A stretch of 64,000 nt of DNA, taken from the NCBI GenBank assembly GCA_024663395.1, contig JANFAH010000009.1, positions 806,001-870,000 of the forward strand. Reading direction: 5' to 3'. The DNA comes from Pisolithus tinctorius. Its lineage: Eukaryota > Basidiomycota > Agaricomycetes > Boletales > Pisolithaceae. Both the position numbers and the translations under genes were made by a program. Positions 30,870 through 40,553 of the stretch are shown in pieces (position 1 is the stretch's first letter; every line of letters starts with the position of its first letter). The notes under the pieces were generated by a model that was not told where the DNA came from, did not search any database, and saw nothing but the letters and a program-made list of their open reading frames with translations.

Positions 30870-32983
30870 ATGCTCCTCCCATTCACATCACCGCGACCTC
30901 AGCCTCAGGTGGAAAACCCATAAAGATAATCAGAGGTATTTGAATCCTGAAACGGGATATGCACCAGGCTCCGAGTTCAGGCAATGCACCCTCTTCCAAA
31001 CACAAATCAGGTCAAAATTTCCGATGGCGTTCGGTGGGCACCAAAGCTCGCCGTCTTGCTCTCCTGTGCCCCACCTTCTACCATTTTACAAATCCTTCTC
31101 TGGCCTCTGAGGTTCACTTTGTGTTCCCTCTTTCTGTTCTTTTGGCCACTCGATGGTCTACCAGGCGGAGGGTGTTACACGGATGTATACCCCGCATATC
31201 TGATGAGCTACTGGGGGCAATTGTGGGCTGCCCGATCGCATAGGGAATATTCTATTTTCGACAAGATGGTCGAAAAGAGTCCGATGCCCACCGCTGCCGA
31301 TTTTTCTGCCACTGTGAAAAGTATCACCCACGCTCTCCGCCCTCGTCGACTCGCCATATACGGCGAGAGCGGATGGTACCTTTGTGATAACCCGGATATT
31401 ATTATCAACTATCGCTACGTCACCATCTCGTATCGACAGAATGATGTCTTTCAGCGAGGCTTCGATGATGAAGGAAAGAAGAGGGAAGAGGAGCAGAAGA
31501 AGCAGTCCATCGAGTCGGTCCGTTCCACGACGTTGCAGTGCGTATTGCAGACGTATTGGTTGGATCTCGAATATTTGGGCGAGACCACAGAAGACAAGAA
31601 CATTGGCCTCTATCGGATGTCAGACATTTACTGCGGAGCTGTCTTCACTCTTATTACCCTTCGCAAGTCAGACGATCAGCACAGCATTGAGAGCTGGAGG
31701 AGCTGGGGTGGTTGTGTGTGGACCTTCCCAGAAACGTTGCTGAGCGGGGAACTTCGTTACCGGATTGGGTTGGACGGACCTGTTACACCCATCACACTTC
31801 ACGAGCTGGCTAACAAGGCCTACGAGTACTACAGCGAGGAGACTGCGATCATCAATGCTTATGGCGGAAAGGATCGTCTAGACCGATTGGAACGTCTTAC
31901 TCGTCTTAAAGCTGCGATTTGGCGTCGAGGCGGTGCGGCTCTGCCTAAAGCTCGGGACCCAGAAAAGCAGCGCCCGCAAACTGCGCGGCAGCTCCGGCTC
32001 CAGCAAACGGGGTCACCAAACCTTTCTTATCCTGCCGAGAGAGCTTATGCTTTAATGGGCTTCTTCGAGCATCGCATCATGCCAAGTATCCTTGAAACGG
32101 AGCTACAGGCCCTAGCTCGGCTTTCGATGGCCAACGATAGCGATCGTATGGCGGAGCGGATGGTTTCGATCCTTCCGCAGGACATCCAACCTCAAGCTTG
32201 TTGGTACGCCGACGACGATCAGTATGGGTCGGAACTTCGGGACATCGAACCAGAGGTTAATGTTGCTGGAGTAACTGAGAGTGGTGCATTAGTTCTCGAT
32301 GGTTGTCGAGCGACGTGCATCTGCTGGCAGAATTTTCCAGAGATTTCATTCCGGAGGACAGAGTCGATAAGGCGAACTATTGCCGGCAGAATACCAGTCA
32401 CTCTTCCAGGCTGGTGCTTTATGCAGCAACGTGGACACCGATCCCTGCGACTGTATCAGTTGGTACCGTCTTCTTTGCATGTACAGCGTTCATGCTGGTC
32501 TCTGGTCCTTTCCTGACCGTGTACTCCGTTTCTGGTCGCATTCTTGCCACACAACCTTGGCTTATCGGGATCAAAGGCGTGATGTCACCCGAAGAGGCTG
32601 CAGACCACGTTTATGGTGCAACGTTGTCTAAGCGCCAACGCCTATTCTTTACCCCCAGCGGTTCGCTTTTTGCTAAACCGGTAGAAGATGAGATCCAACA
32701 AGGACTTGGGAGTCAATATGACGAAGCTTTAGCGCAGACTGGGGACGACATTTACACACTAATCGACACGTTCTCGGGGACAATCTATTATTTCACTGCG
32801 AAATGTCCCCCCACAGTATGCCTCTTCACTGGACGCGAGGGTGGACTGGGTCGGTTTATACTCTGCTCGGAGAACCGTGTTGCCAATGAGCTTCACAAAG
32901 AGGCGGTACTACGCGTGCCTTCCTACACTCACCGAGCCATGATTCCCTGCGATTGGGTTGCTATTGGCGGCACGAGAGAATGA
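30870..32983 (+). pseudogene. HET-like type A copy A2, frameshifted
   Basis: Aligns end to end with A1. Three lesions: a 29-bp deletion shortly after the ATG, flanked in A1 by a short CCGCG repeat; loss of one C in the AACCGGG stretch near 30951, which together with the first restores the frame but leaves stops between; and loss of one G in the GGCTGGGTG stretch near 32413, after which the rest reads in another frame to 32983. Several core positions have also drifted: IYCGA for IYRGA, GGCVWTFPETLLS, and C for R in KRPPT. Not expected to give a full product. Confidence 0.85.
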
Positions 32984-32999
32984 AGATATCGAAGCATTT

Positions 33000-34789
33000 G
33001 ATTTGCATGTTTGGATATGGTTGCCTCGCAGGACATACATACTTTGTGACAATCTACCTTCCTTACTATCATCGATAGCTTGTTGAAGCTTGATACCAGC
33101 AGTATAATATGCAGATATATGCTTCAGTCTCGTCCTGTATGGGGGAAAAGAAAGATAGCATACGTACATCCAAACCCTGCAGAACAGGGGAAGGATATCC
33201 ATGTATGAAGTCGGTGGCAGTTTCGAGCCTGCGAAGGCTCTCGCGAAGGGACCGCTGCTACACTGTTCCTGGGTCATTTAGGTAGCCACCAGTAGGACTA
33301 GCAACAACGGGAGTTGCCCTTGCCCCAACTGACGAGGTGCTACACTCACTCAGCTGAGCGTGACCCATATCAGGTCCGGTGTATATCGGGGTGGGAATCA
33401 AGGCGACTGGGGGGGGCGAACTTCTTGCCTAACCTTACCATGCGGTGACCATGCCGGTACACGACACCTCCATTGCCATGCCACACAATGGGCATTCACT
33501 CCGCCCTCAGCGGACGAAGTGACATAGATGTCTATATATTTTGGCGGTTGGAAAGGGTTATGAGGGAGTGTGGGTTTTTGAGATTCAGAAACAGTGTGCG
33601 TGCACGCCTCCGACAGGATGCCGTTTTCGTTTCAATGCTCTGTTGATGCTGATGGAATCTCGCCACCCTACGCCCTACGAAGTGAATGACAATTTGGCGC
33701 CCACGTACTGGAATGAATAGTAAGTCGTTCCTGAAAAGATGCACTTCTTTAGCTGCTATGAGGCCGTGTTGCGGTTCTAGCCTCGTCTCACACATGTGGT
33801 GCCTCTTCCAACCTGTGAGTGGTTGGGCTGGGCCAAGCCGCTCGGGAAGGTGCTTTGACAGGTGATGCACAAGCTGGAGAGACACTATCATACGCTGCAG
33901 CTTACAGTATGTATCTCGCTGTTGAGGCTCAAGAAAGAAAATATCAACCTCTTGCTCTAATTTTAATTGGTAGCTACTGGCAAGTAAGAAAGAGGGCGAG
34001 GAAAGTAGGCATACAGTGACGAGCAGGCGAGGTGAAGCGGAGGTGGCAACGGACCCGTTGGCTTCAAAGAAGAGATCTGGCCTTCAGGCATTGCACTCGG
34101 GGCTTGCCACATTCGCTAGCGGAGGAAACCGGCAGGTACCTGCACCACGTAAGTCGGGTTTTTTCCTTTTTCTCAACATCGTATTGGCTTCTGGGATAAG
34201 TCCTTACTGCAACAACTGATCGATTTGACGAACAAGAATAACAAATGTGAAACACTACAGGGCGAGAACAGTTCTCTTCGGCATCACACTCACTATTACT
34301 CATGCATATCATGAACAGGCCGCCTTAACCTTACTGTCCCTACCTGCTTAAGGTCTCAATTAGGATGGCCTTGTAGCTGCAAGTTCCATTCGTTCAGGCC
34401 ACTCTCAGGGGTACGGCCAATGTCAGCTGCGCTACTTCTCATGTGAACTGATATATGGCCAGCTAATGTTTCAGTGTGAGTATATTCCAAACCAGCGTGT
34501 CACTAGCGACCGGCACCAGTAACTGGTTTATGTACATGCTGAGTGCTCTACATGTCAGAAGAACAATTTGCTTTCGTGACTGACTGAAGTGTGTGGCCCA
34601 GTCAACAAGAGCCGCAGGTGCTCAGGTGGAAGCGCTGGACAGGCAAATGGAATGGAAGCTGGAGAATGTGTGTGATGACCTTAAATGAAAGAAGGTTCAC
34701 CGCAAGTTGATCATTTATCCATGTTAGTTCTGCAGGTTATGATCAGCACACTCCCAAAGATTTCAGCTTTGTGAAATTGTTCAACCTTG
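33000..34789. other. Spacer after A2, with insertions relative to A1
   Basis: No gene recognised. The first part matches 5090-5270 and the part from 34260 matches 5750 onward. About 300 bp near 33190-33500 and about 500 bp near 33740-34250 have no counterpart after A1; I could not assign them to a known element. Confidence 0.45.
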
Positions 34790-35729
34790 GGCTAATTGAA
34801 CTAGGAGCCACTCTTCGTATTTTCCAAGGCCGATGTCTGGCAAATTTGTAACGCAGGTTGGCCTATTCAGCGGGTTTCTTGCCGTTCGGTACTCGAATCA
34901 TGTCCGACGTTTTCGAACATGGGCGCATAAATAAAATGAGCGACTATACCGATGGCATGTGCGTAGTCGTAATATGCAGAACGTTGCGTCTCATGGGGAA
35001 CGTTCATTCTCCATAGGAACTTATGGAATGTCCTGTGGTTACGGGCAACGACAGGTGCTGTTTTGTGCGGACTGGGGGCGCATTTCCGCTGGACCGTCGC
35101 TTTTGGACTAGGATTTTTCTTATCACGCGCCGTACTATCGGCTGGTTGCAATTGAAGTTTTGCAACCTCCAGGCGTCGAAGCTTGCACTTTTTGAATGAT
35201 AAGTGCGTGCTGGCGCTAAACAATTTCCCTCTACCCCGTTGCGAGCGTGGTATGGGTCATTCGCAACAGGACTGGTCGCAACTGATGATGTCTGCTAAAT
35301 ATGTTTTAGTATGTGGATGGCTCAAGAACGGAGCAAGCCTGGGCGGGCATCTTTGTGTCACGGCGACTACGTACCGTGCGTGAAGGTGAGATGGGCGTCA
35401 GATATCTGGTCTTCTTGCATCCGCACCTTTCGGTTTAGGTTCTCTGAAGTTGTTGCCTTCTCAGGTGTTCCATCGGGATCGAGCATGGAAATCACAACCC
35501 ACCCGTCGTTCTGCAGACGTGCAACTTAATACCTGCGTGATCGGCTGGCCAGTGGCAACGTGTCCCGGGTTGAGCGGGTAGCGGCAAACGCATAGATATA
35601 AGATGCTGTGAAACTGTATAAACTGTCCAGGTAGTTTTCCCCCCTTCCACCAGCCTCCATCAGTTTCGGTGCGCCTATAGATGCGCCTGATATCAGTTCT
35701 AAAACTAATATTGTCACACCCAGGATAAC
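34790..35729. repeat. Conserved spacer and promoter preceding type B copy B4
   Basis: Closest to the B1 spacer. TATA-like ATATAAG at 35596-35602, 128-134 bp before the ATG at 35730, in the same context as in B1 and B2. Confidence 0.65.
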
Positions 35730-38012
35730 ATGTCCCTCCCCTCTTCTGTGTCTAAAGCCAGCTGTCGCGACGATATCAGCCTGAAGAAGCAGTCACATAA
35801 GGCCCAACAGAGGTACATGGATCCTGATACTGGACAATGTACGGAGCTTGTCGTACAAGCTGTGAAACCAGCCTCTGGAACAAGCATTAAGCAGGTCAGG
35901 ATCACTGATCAGACTCGGAGGATCCCCAAGCTTGTTGTCTCGCTCTTCCGCCCGAAGGATTGCTCGCCGACAAACTTGATAGTTTTTGTACTGCTTTGGC
36001 CATTTAGATTCCTCATCTGCTCCATTCATTTGCTCTTCTGGCCGCTCGATGGTCTACCGAAGGGAGGTATGGGAGGAGGCATCGACGTAACAGAATATCC
36101 GCCTTATCTCATGTATTATTGGGGACAGTTATGGGCATCGCGATCTCAGAAGGAGCACTCTGCCTTCGAGAAGGCTGAGGAGCATCCCAAGCATGTGCCT
36201 CCCAGAGCTGCTTCAAATTGTATCACCCGCCTTTTACGTCGTCGCAAGCTCGAAGATGACCTCCCCTCGACGCCCGCTGTCATCACTTCTCCTCCGGAGA
36301 GCACGGCTCACGGCTTTTACCCTCGTCGACTCGTCATTGCTCGCGATGATAATCACTGGGAGGTCTGCGATGATCATGACAAGATAGCTCGCCATCGTTA
36401 TTTCGCCGTCACTTATCGCCAGAGCGACATATTGAAGCACGGGAAAGAAGAAGATTTTATCGCATCGATCCAGTCGGCCGCCTCGCAGTGCAAAATGAAG
36501 GCGTATTGGCTAGATCTCGAGTGCATGGGTGACACGGAGGAGGAGAAGCATCTGGATGTCTATCAGATGGCAGACATTTACCGCAGTGCTGAATTCACCA
36601 TCGTTGCCCTTCCCAAATCAGGTGATCCCACCGATGCTCAGAGCCGGGAGCCCTGGCGTAACTGGAGTAACCGCGTGTGGACACTACCGGAAATCTTGTT
36701 GAGTAAGGAGTTGCGATATATGGTCGTACCGGAGGGTCCAGTGACGATGGTCACTCTCCGTGAACTCGCTAATTTTGCTTACGGGCATGACAGCAAGGAA
36801 GCTGCGGTTGTCAACGCTTGCGCTGGCATGGACCGCCTGGATCGGTTGGAACATCTGACCTTCTTGAAGACCGTGATTTGGTGTCGAGGCACTCCTTCGC
36901 AAGACCCAGCGAAGGCTCCGCCAAAAGCGCAATCTCGGCGGTCGAAGGGAATAGATGACCTTTCCTATGAAGCTGAGAAGGTGTACGCTCTGATGGCCTT
37001 CTTTGAGCACCGAATCATGCCTTTCCCTCCTGAAAGCGATCTACATGCGCTAGCCCGGCTTTCGATGATTAACGACAAGTACCGTATAGCAGAACGAATG
37101 CTTTCCATGTTCCCCCAAGATATCCCATCAACATCTTGTTGGTATGCTGACGGTGATCAGTACAAAGCGCAGTTCTGGGACATCGAACCAGAGGTTCAGG
37201 TTGCTGGAGTAACAGACAAGGGGGCGCTGGTTCTCGATGGCTGCCGGGCTGCATCCATCAGATGGAAGGATTTTCCAGAGGTCGGTGTTCAGACGACAGG
37301 GTGCGGCTCCCGTCAACTGGTCGCCAAAATAGCTGTATTCGGTATTCCAAGCTTGTACGCCGTCGCCATTCAGTGGATTCCGTGGCTGTGGAGTAAAGTC
37401 ACCCGAGAGTCGGGTGATGTAAGCGTGGACGCTTCGGAATCGTGCAGTGGGAGCTCGTGTACGTTCAACCTTTCCATTAGCCCCGCAGCGGCAGTTCTCG
37501 CTGTTGTTCTCTTCGGCTGGGCCACCATACTTCTCATTCTCGGCCCATTCATGATCGCCTATTCGATTTCTGGACGTATTCTTTTCACGCAGCCATTCCT
37601 GATCGGAGTCAAAGGTGCCTTAAAGGTTGAAGAAGTTTCACACTACCTCTACCGTGCGTGGTTAGTGCGACCTCGCCTCGCCTACACGGCCAGTGGTTCC
37701 GTGCTTGCCGAGCATGCAGAGGAGGGTATCCGGGAGGGAAACCTGACCCAATATGATAAAGTCAAGGAGATGGACGACCTGTACACTCTGGTTGACACGT
37801 CCACCGGAACTCTCTACTATTTCACTGCAAAGCGCCCGCCGACGGTGTGTCTGTACACAGGGCGAGAGGGTGGGCTGGGTAGGTTCGTGCTTTGCTCCGA
37901 GAACTGCACCGCGAACGAGCTTCATAAGGAGACGGTGTTGCGTATGCCGTCTCAAATCCATCGTTCCATGAGATCCTGTGGTTGGTTGGCCATCGGAGGC
38001 GCAGAGGACTGA
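35730..38012 (+). CDS. Membrane-anchored HET-like protein, type B (copy B4, intact)
   Basis: Uninterrupted 760-aa frame with the same layout as B1: hydrophobic segment near residues 83-106, HET-type core with YFAVTYRQSD, KAYWLDLECMG, QMADIYRSAEFTIVALP and NRVWTLPEILLS, two C-terminal hydrophobic segments and the conserved end module. Compared with B1 it lacks a few residues in the linker after the first membrane segment and near 670-690 (EEGIREGNLTQYDKVKEMDD). The linker between the membrane segment and the core is the most divergent region between B1, B2 and B4. It is the last gene of the array; 150 bp later a tRNA gene begins the conserved single-copy region. Confidence 0.78.
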   Translation: MSLPSSVSKASCRDDISLKKQSHKAQQRYMDPDTGQCTELVVQAVKPASGTSIKQVRITDQTRRIPKLVVSLFRPKDCSPTNLIVFVLLWPFRFLICSIHLLFWPLDGLPKGGMGGGIDVTEYPPYLMYYWGQLWASRSQKEHSAFEKAEEHPKHVPPRAASNCITRLLRRRKLEDDLPSTPAVITSPPESTAHGFYPRRLVIARDDNHWEVCDDHDKIARHRYFAVTYRQSDILKHGKEEDFIASIQSAASQCKMKAYWLDLECMGDTEEEKHLDVYQMADIYRSAEFTIVALPKSGDPTDAQSREPWRNWSNRVWTLPEILLSKELRYMVVPEGPVTMVTLRELANFAYGHDSKEAAVVNACAGMDRLDRLEHLTFLKTVIWCRGTPSQDPAKAPPKAQSRRSKGIDDLSYEAEKVYALMAFFEHRIMPFPPESDLHALARLSMINDKYRIAERMLSMFPQDIPSTSCWYADGDQYKAQFWDIEPEVQVAGVTDKGALVLDGCRAASIRWKDFPEVGVQTTGCGSRQLVAKIAVFGIPSLYAVAIQWIPWLWSKVTRESGDVSVDASESCSGSSCTFNLSISPAAAVLAVVLFGWATILLILGPFMIAYSISGRILFTQPFLIGVKGALKVEEVSHYLYRAWLVRPRLAYTASGSVLAEHAEEGIREGNLTQYDKVKEMDDLYTLVDTSTGTLYYFTAKRPPTVCLYTGREGGLGRFVLCSENCTANELHKETVLRMPSQIHRSMRSCGWLAIGGAED

Positions 38013-38162
38013 AACTACAGGATATAGGATGTCTTTTGATTGACTGTTCGTTTACTAGGTTGATCGTGTACATGTATGTAACTGTGCCTCGGTCGCGCTT
38101 ACTGTGAAGACTGAGCTCTATAACCTTTGTCCAATATACGTCAGTCTCAATATTATATGCTG

Positions 38163-38250
38163 TCTCTGGTAGTATATCGGTTAGTACACCCGCCTGTCAT
38201 GACTTGCTCACGGTGCGCGGGAGAGCGGGGTTCGACTCCCCGCCAGAGAG
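38163..38250 (+). tRNA. tRNA-Asp(GTC) with a 16-nt intron
   Basis: Acceptor stem TCTCTGG/CCAGAGA, D arm GTAT/GTAC, anticodon stem CCCGC/GCGGG with loop CTGTCA-C and anticodon GTC at 38196-38198, T arm CGGGG-TTCGACT-CCCCG. A 16-nt intron at 38200-38215 falls one base 3' of the anticodon, the canonical position. Mature length is 72 nt before CCA. A run of T (38253-38259) is the Pol III terminator. Confidence 0.93.
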
Positions 38251-38869
38251 ACTTTTTTTAATGACCTTTTGCCGGTTGATTACGTAATAGAAATGTTGCC
38301 TCGTATGCTGATTGTCTTTCGTTGGTCGATAAATGGAACCATGAACAGCATTTCGTTTCCAATCCAACTTGTCACTTTCATTCGCAGACTCGTTAATGTC
38401 ATTTCAACGATCTCTCTAACCAACCATTACTTGTTCCCAAGGATTCAAGTGGAAAACCGACTCTCCGAACATCAAGCCAAACCCGGCATCGGACCATATT
38501 CGCCGTTGTTAGACCCGTCGTTCAACAATAGATGGGACTGGCTGAGACCTGGTTACAAGTTTAGTTGGTCAAGTATTGTCAAGCCAATTTGGTCGAGCAA
38601 CTCGAAAGACAGTCTGCAGCTAGGACTCCCCAGAGAACATATAGCAGGCAGGTCCAGCTCTTGCCAGCCAACCCGAACCGAGCCATTCATTTTCCCTAGC
38701 ATCCACTTCTAACCAAACAAGGGACTCCATCTCTCCATCAGAGACCTCACTACATGCATCGGAAGCATTAGATTTTCAATCCAGCATATCAGTCTCGATA
38801 ACCAAGGTGGTTGCTGCTAGTTCAAGTCCAAACGTTGATCCCACCACGCAAGATGTCATTCACCGTTTA

Positions 38870-40379
38870 ATGAGCAACCCAACCCTTTTCGATCCCATAA
38901 GAACACCTCGTTATCCTATAGTCCTCTGTCATGGTATGTACAAACTTGTAAATATCATCGGCACTTCGCCAGACGTACCCAGGTTTGTATGGATTCGATG
39001 CTAGGGGACCCTCTGCATTTCCAAGTCTCCGGTACCATTATTGGTCGAATGTACTCGCTATCTTGAAGAAGAAGATCGGCGCAGAAGTCATTGTTACAGC
39101 TGTTCCTGGGTAAGATGCGAGCATACTATTGTTGCAGATCAATTGAGGGTCGTATAGGACCGGATCGATAGCAGCCAGAGCTGAAGCGTTGGATCGTATT
39201 CTGCAACAAAGAGCGATTGGTCGGGGCGTAAACCTTATGGCCCACTCAATGGGAGGACTGGACTGTCGCCATCTTATCACTCATATCAAACCAACCGATT
39301 ATGTCCCCCTTTCACTCACTTCAATTAGCACACCTCATCGTGGGAGTCCCTTCATGGACTGGTGCGCAGTAAGTGTCTGTTGCTAACTCGGCGATCTGTT
39401 AAGTTAGACGTTACTACTTCAGCAAAACCTTGGACTTGGGAGGAGGACAGATTCTCACGAACCGGAATGCAACAACGCGTCATCCAATTCCGACTCGGAC
39501 AAGCACGAGTTTATCCTCTCTCTCGCATCGCTCCCCTCGTCATTCACAACTCTCATCCTGTCTTACCTTGATTCTCCGGCGTATGCAAATTTGACGACTT
39601 CGTATCTCAACGACATCTTCAACCCGTCGACACCAGATGATCCACGCGTCAAGTACTTTAGCGTCGTCTCGCGCATCGATGAAATGAACATTTGGCATCC
39701 TCTATGGCTTCCGAAGATGGTTCTCGATGATGCAGAACGAAAGGCTAAAGAGTCACTCAAGGCACGCATGGGAGGCAAGTATTCCGGCGAGGGAGTCCCT
39801 CCTTGGGAGCAGGATGATCAATGGGGAAACGACGGCCTGGTTACTGTACAGAGTGCTCGGTGGGGCGAGTTTTTGGGCATCTTGGAGGGATGCGACCATT
39901 GGGATATTAGGAGCTGGAGAGGGTCATTAACGGAGTTCAGCATCGGCCTCCCCTCTGTGTCAATACCACTCAGTGGGCTCACACATCGCGCCGGGGCAGA
40001 TGGATGGTCTCTCGGAGACTGGACGCGGTTTATTGGCGCGTGGAGAAAGCAAGATAAGGGCACTGAAGCTGGACTACAGATGAGCACAGTGGTGTCGCAA
40101 GCCGATGCCCTTCCGCTGTCCTCGTTGCAGGAGACAAAGTCGGAACGGGAGGAGAGGAAGCAGCGAGACGAGACGGATCCGGTTGTCAAGGCTTCTACAG
40201 ACAAACTCTCTGCAGTTTTCGACTGGATCGTGGAACAAGTCCCGCCCCCCGGCAAGCCCTCGTCACCTAACAGCCAGCCACAGTCCGAGAAACCCGCCCG
40301 AAGAGATTTAGTCACGAAGATGGACCTGGAAAGATTTTACATATCGCTCACTCGCAAGTTGTACGACGAAGGTCTTTGA
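38870..40379 (+). CDS. TGL2-like triacylglycerol lipase
   Basis: Alpha/beta-hydrolase lipase of the yeast Tgl2 type. Exons supported: up to 38933, 38983-39109, 39158-39368 and 39423-40379, with introns of 49, 48 and 54 nt. Motifs: FDPIRTPRYPIVLCHGLYGF (oxyanion region, spliced), NLMAHSMGGLDCRHL with the nucleophile Ser in A-H-S-M-G, then STPHRGSPFMDW. The end of the protein, DQWGNDGLVTVQSARWGEFL and GCDHWDIRSW, holds the likely acid and His (CDHW). Tgl2 is mitochondrial in yeast. The ATG at 38870 is the nearest in-frame start, but the frame is open back to a good acceptor (TTCCCTAG at 38692-38699), so an additional 5' exon, perhaps with a targeting peptide, is likely in 38290-38700. It converges on the glutamate dehydrogenase gene. 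Confidence 0.85.
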
Positions 40380-40553
40380 GGGTGGATTCCAGGACACGTA
40401 CGTATATACAGTACATAATGACCTGTTGTATGTATATAAGACACAAGTTCTAGTGGCGCCAGTTGAGTGTTACAACTTCAAGAACACTCGAAGAACACAT
40501 GTACATTACGTCTCGAAGTCTATATGCTATGTATAACACGTGAAGTCCATTGT

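Noticed and set aside
38269..38712. 147-aa plus-strand frame before the lipase as an independent gene
   Set aside because: No family content; it overlaps the likely 5' exon and first intron of the lipase. The exact first exon could not be fixed.
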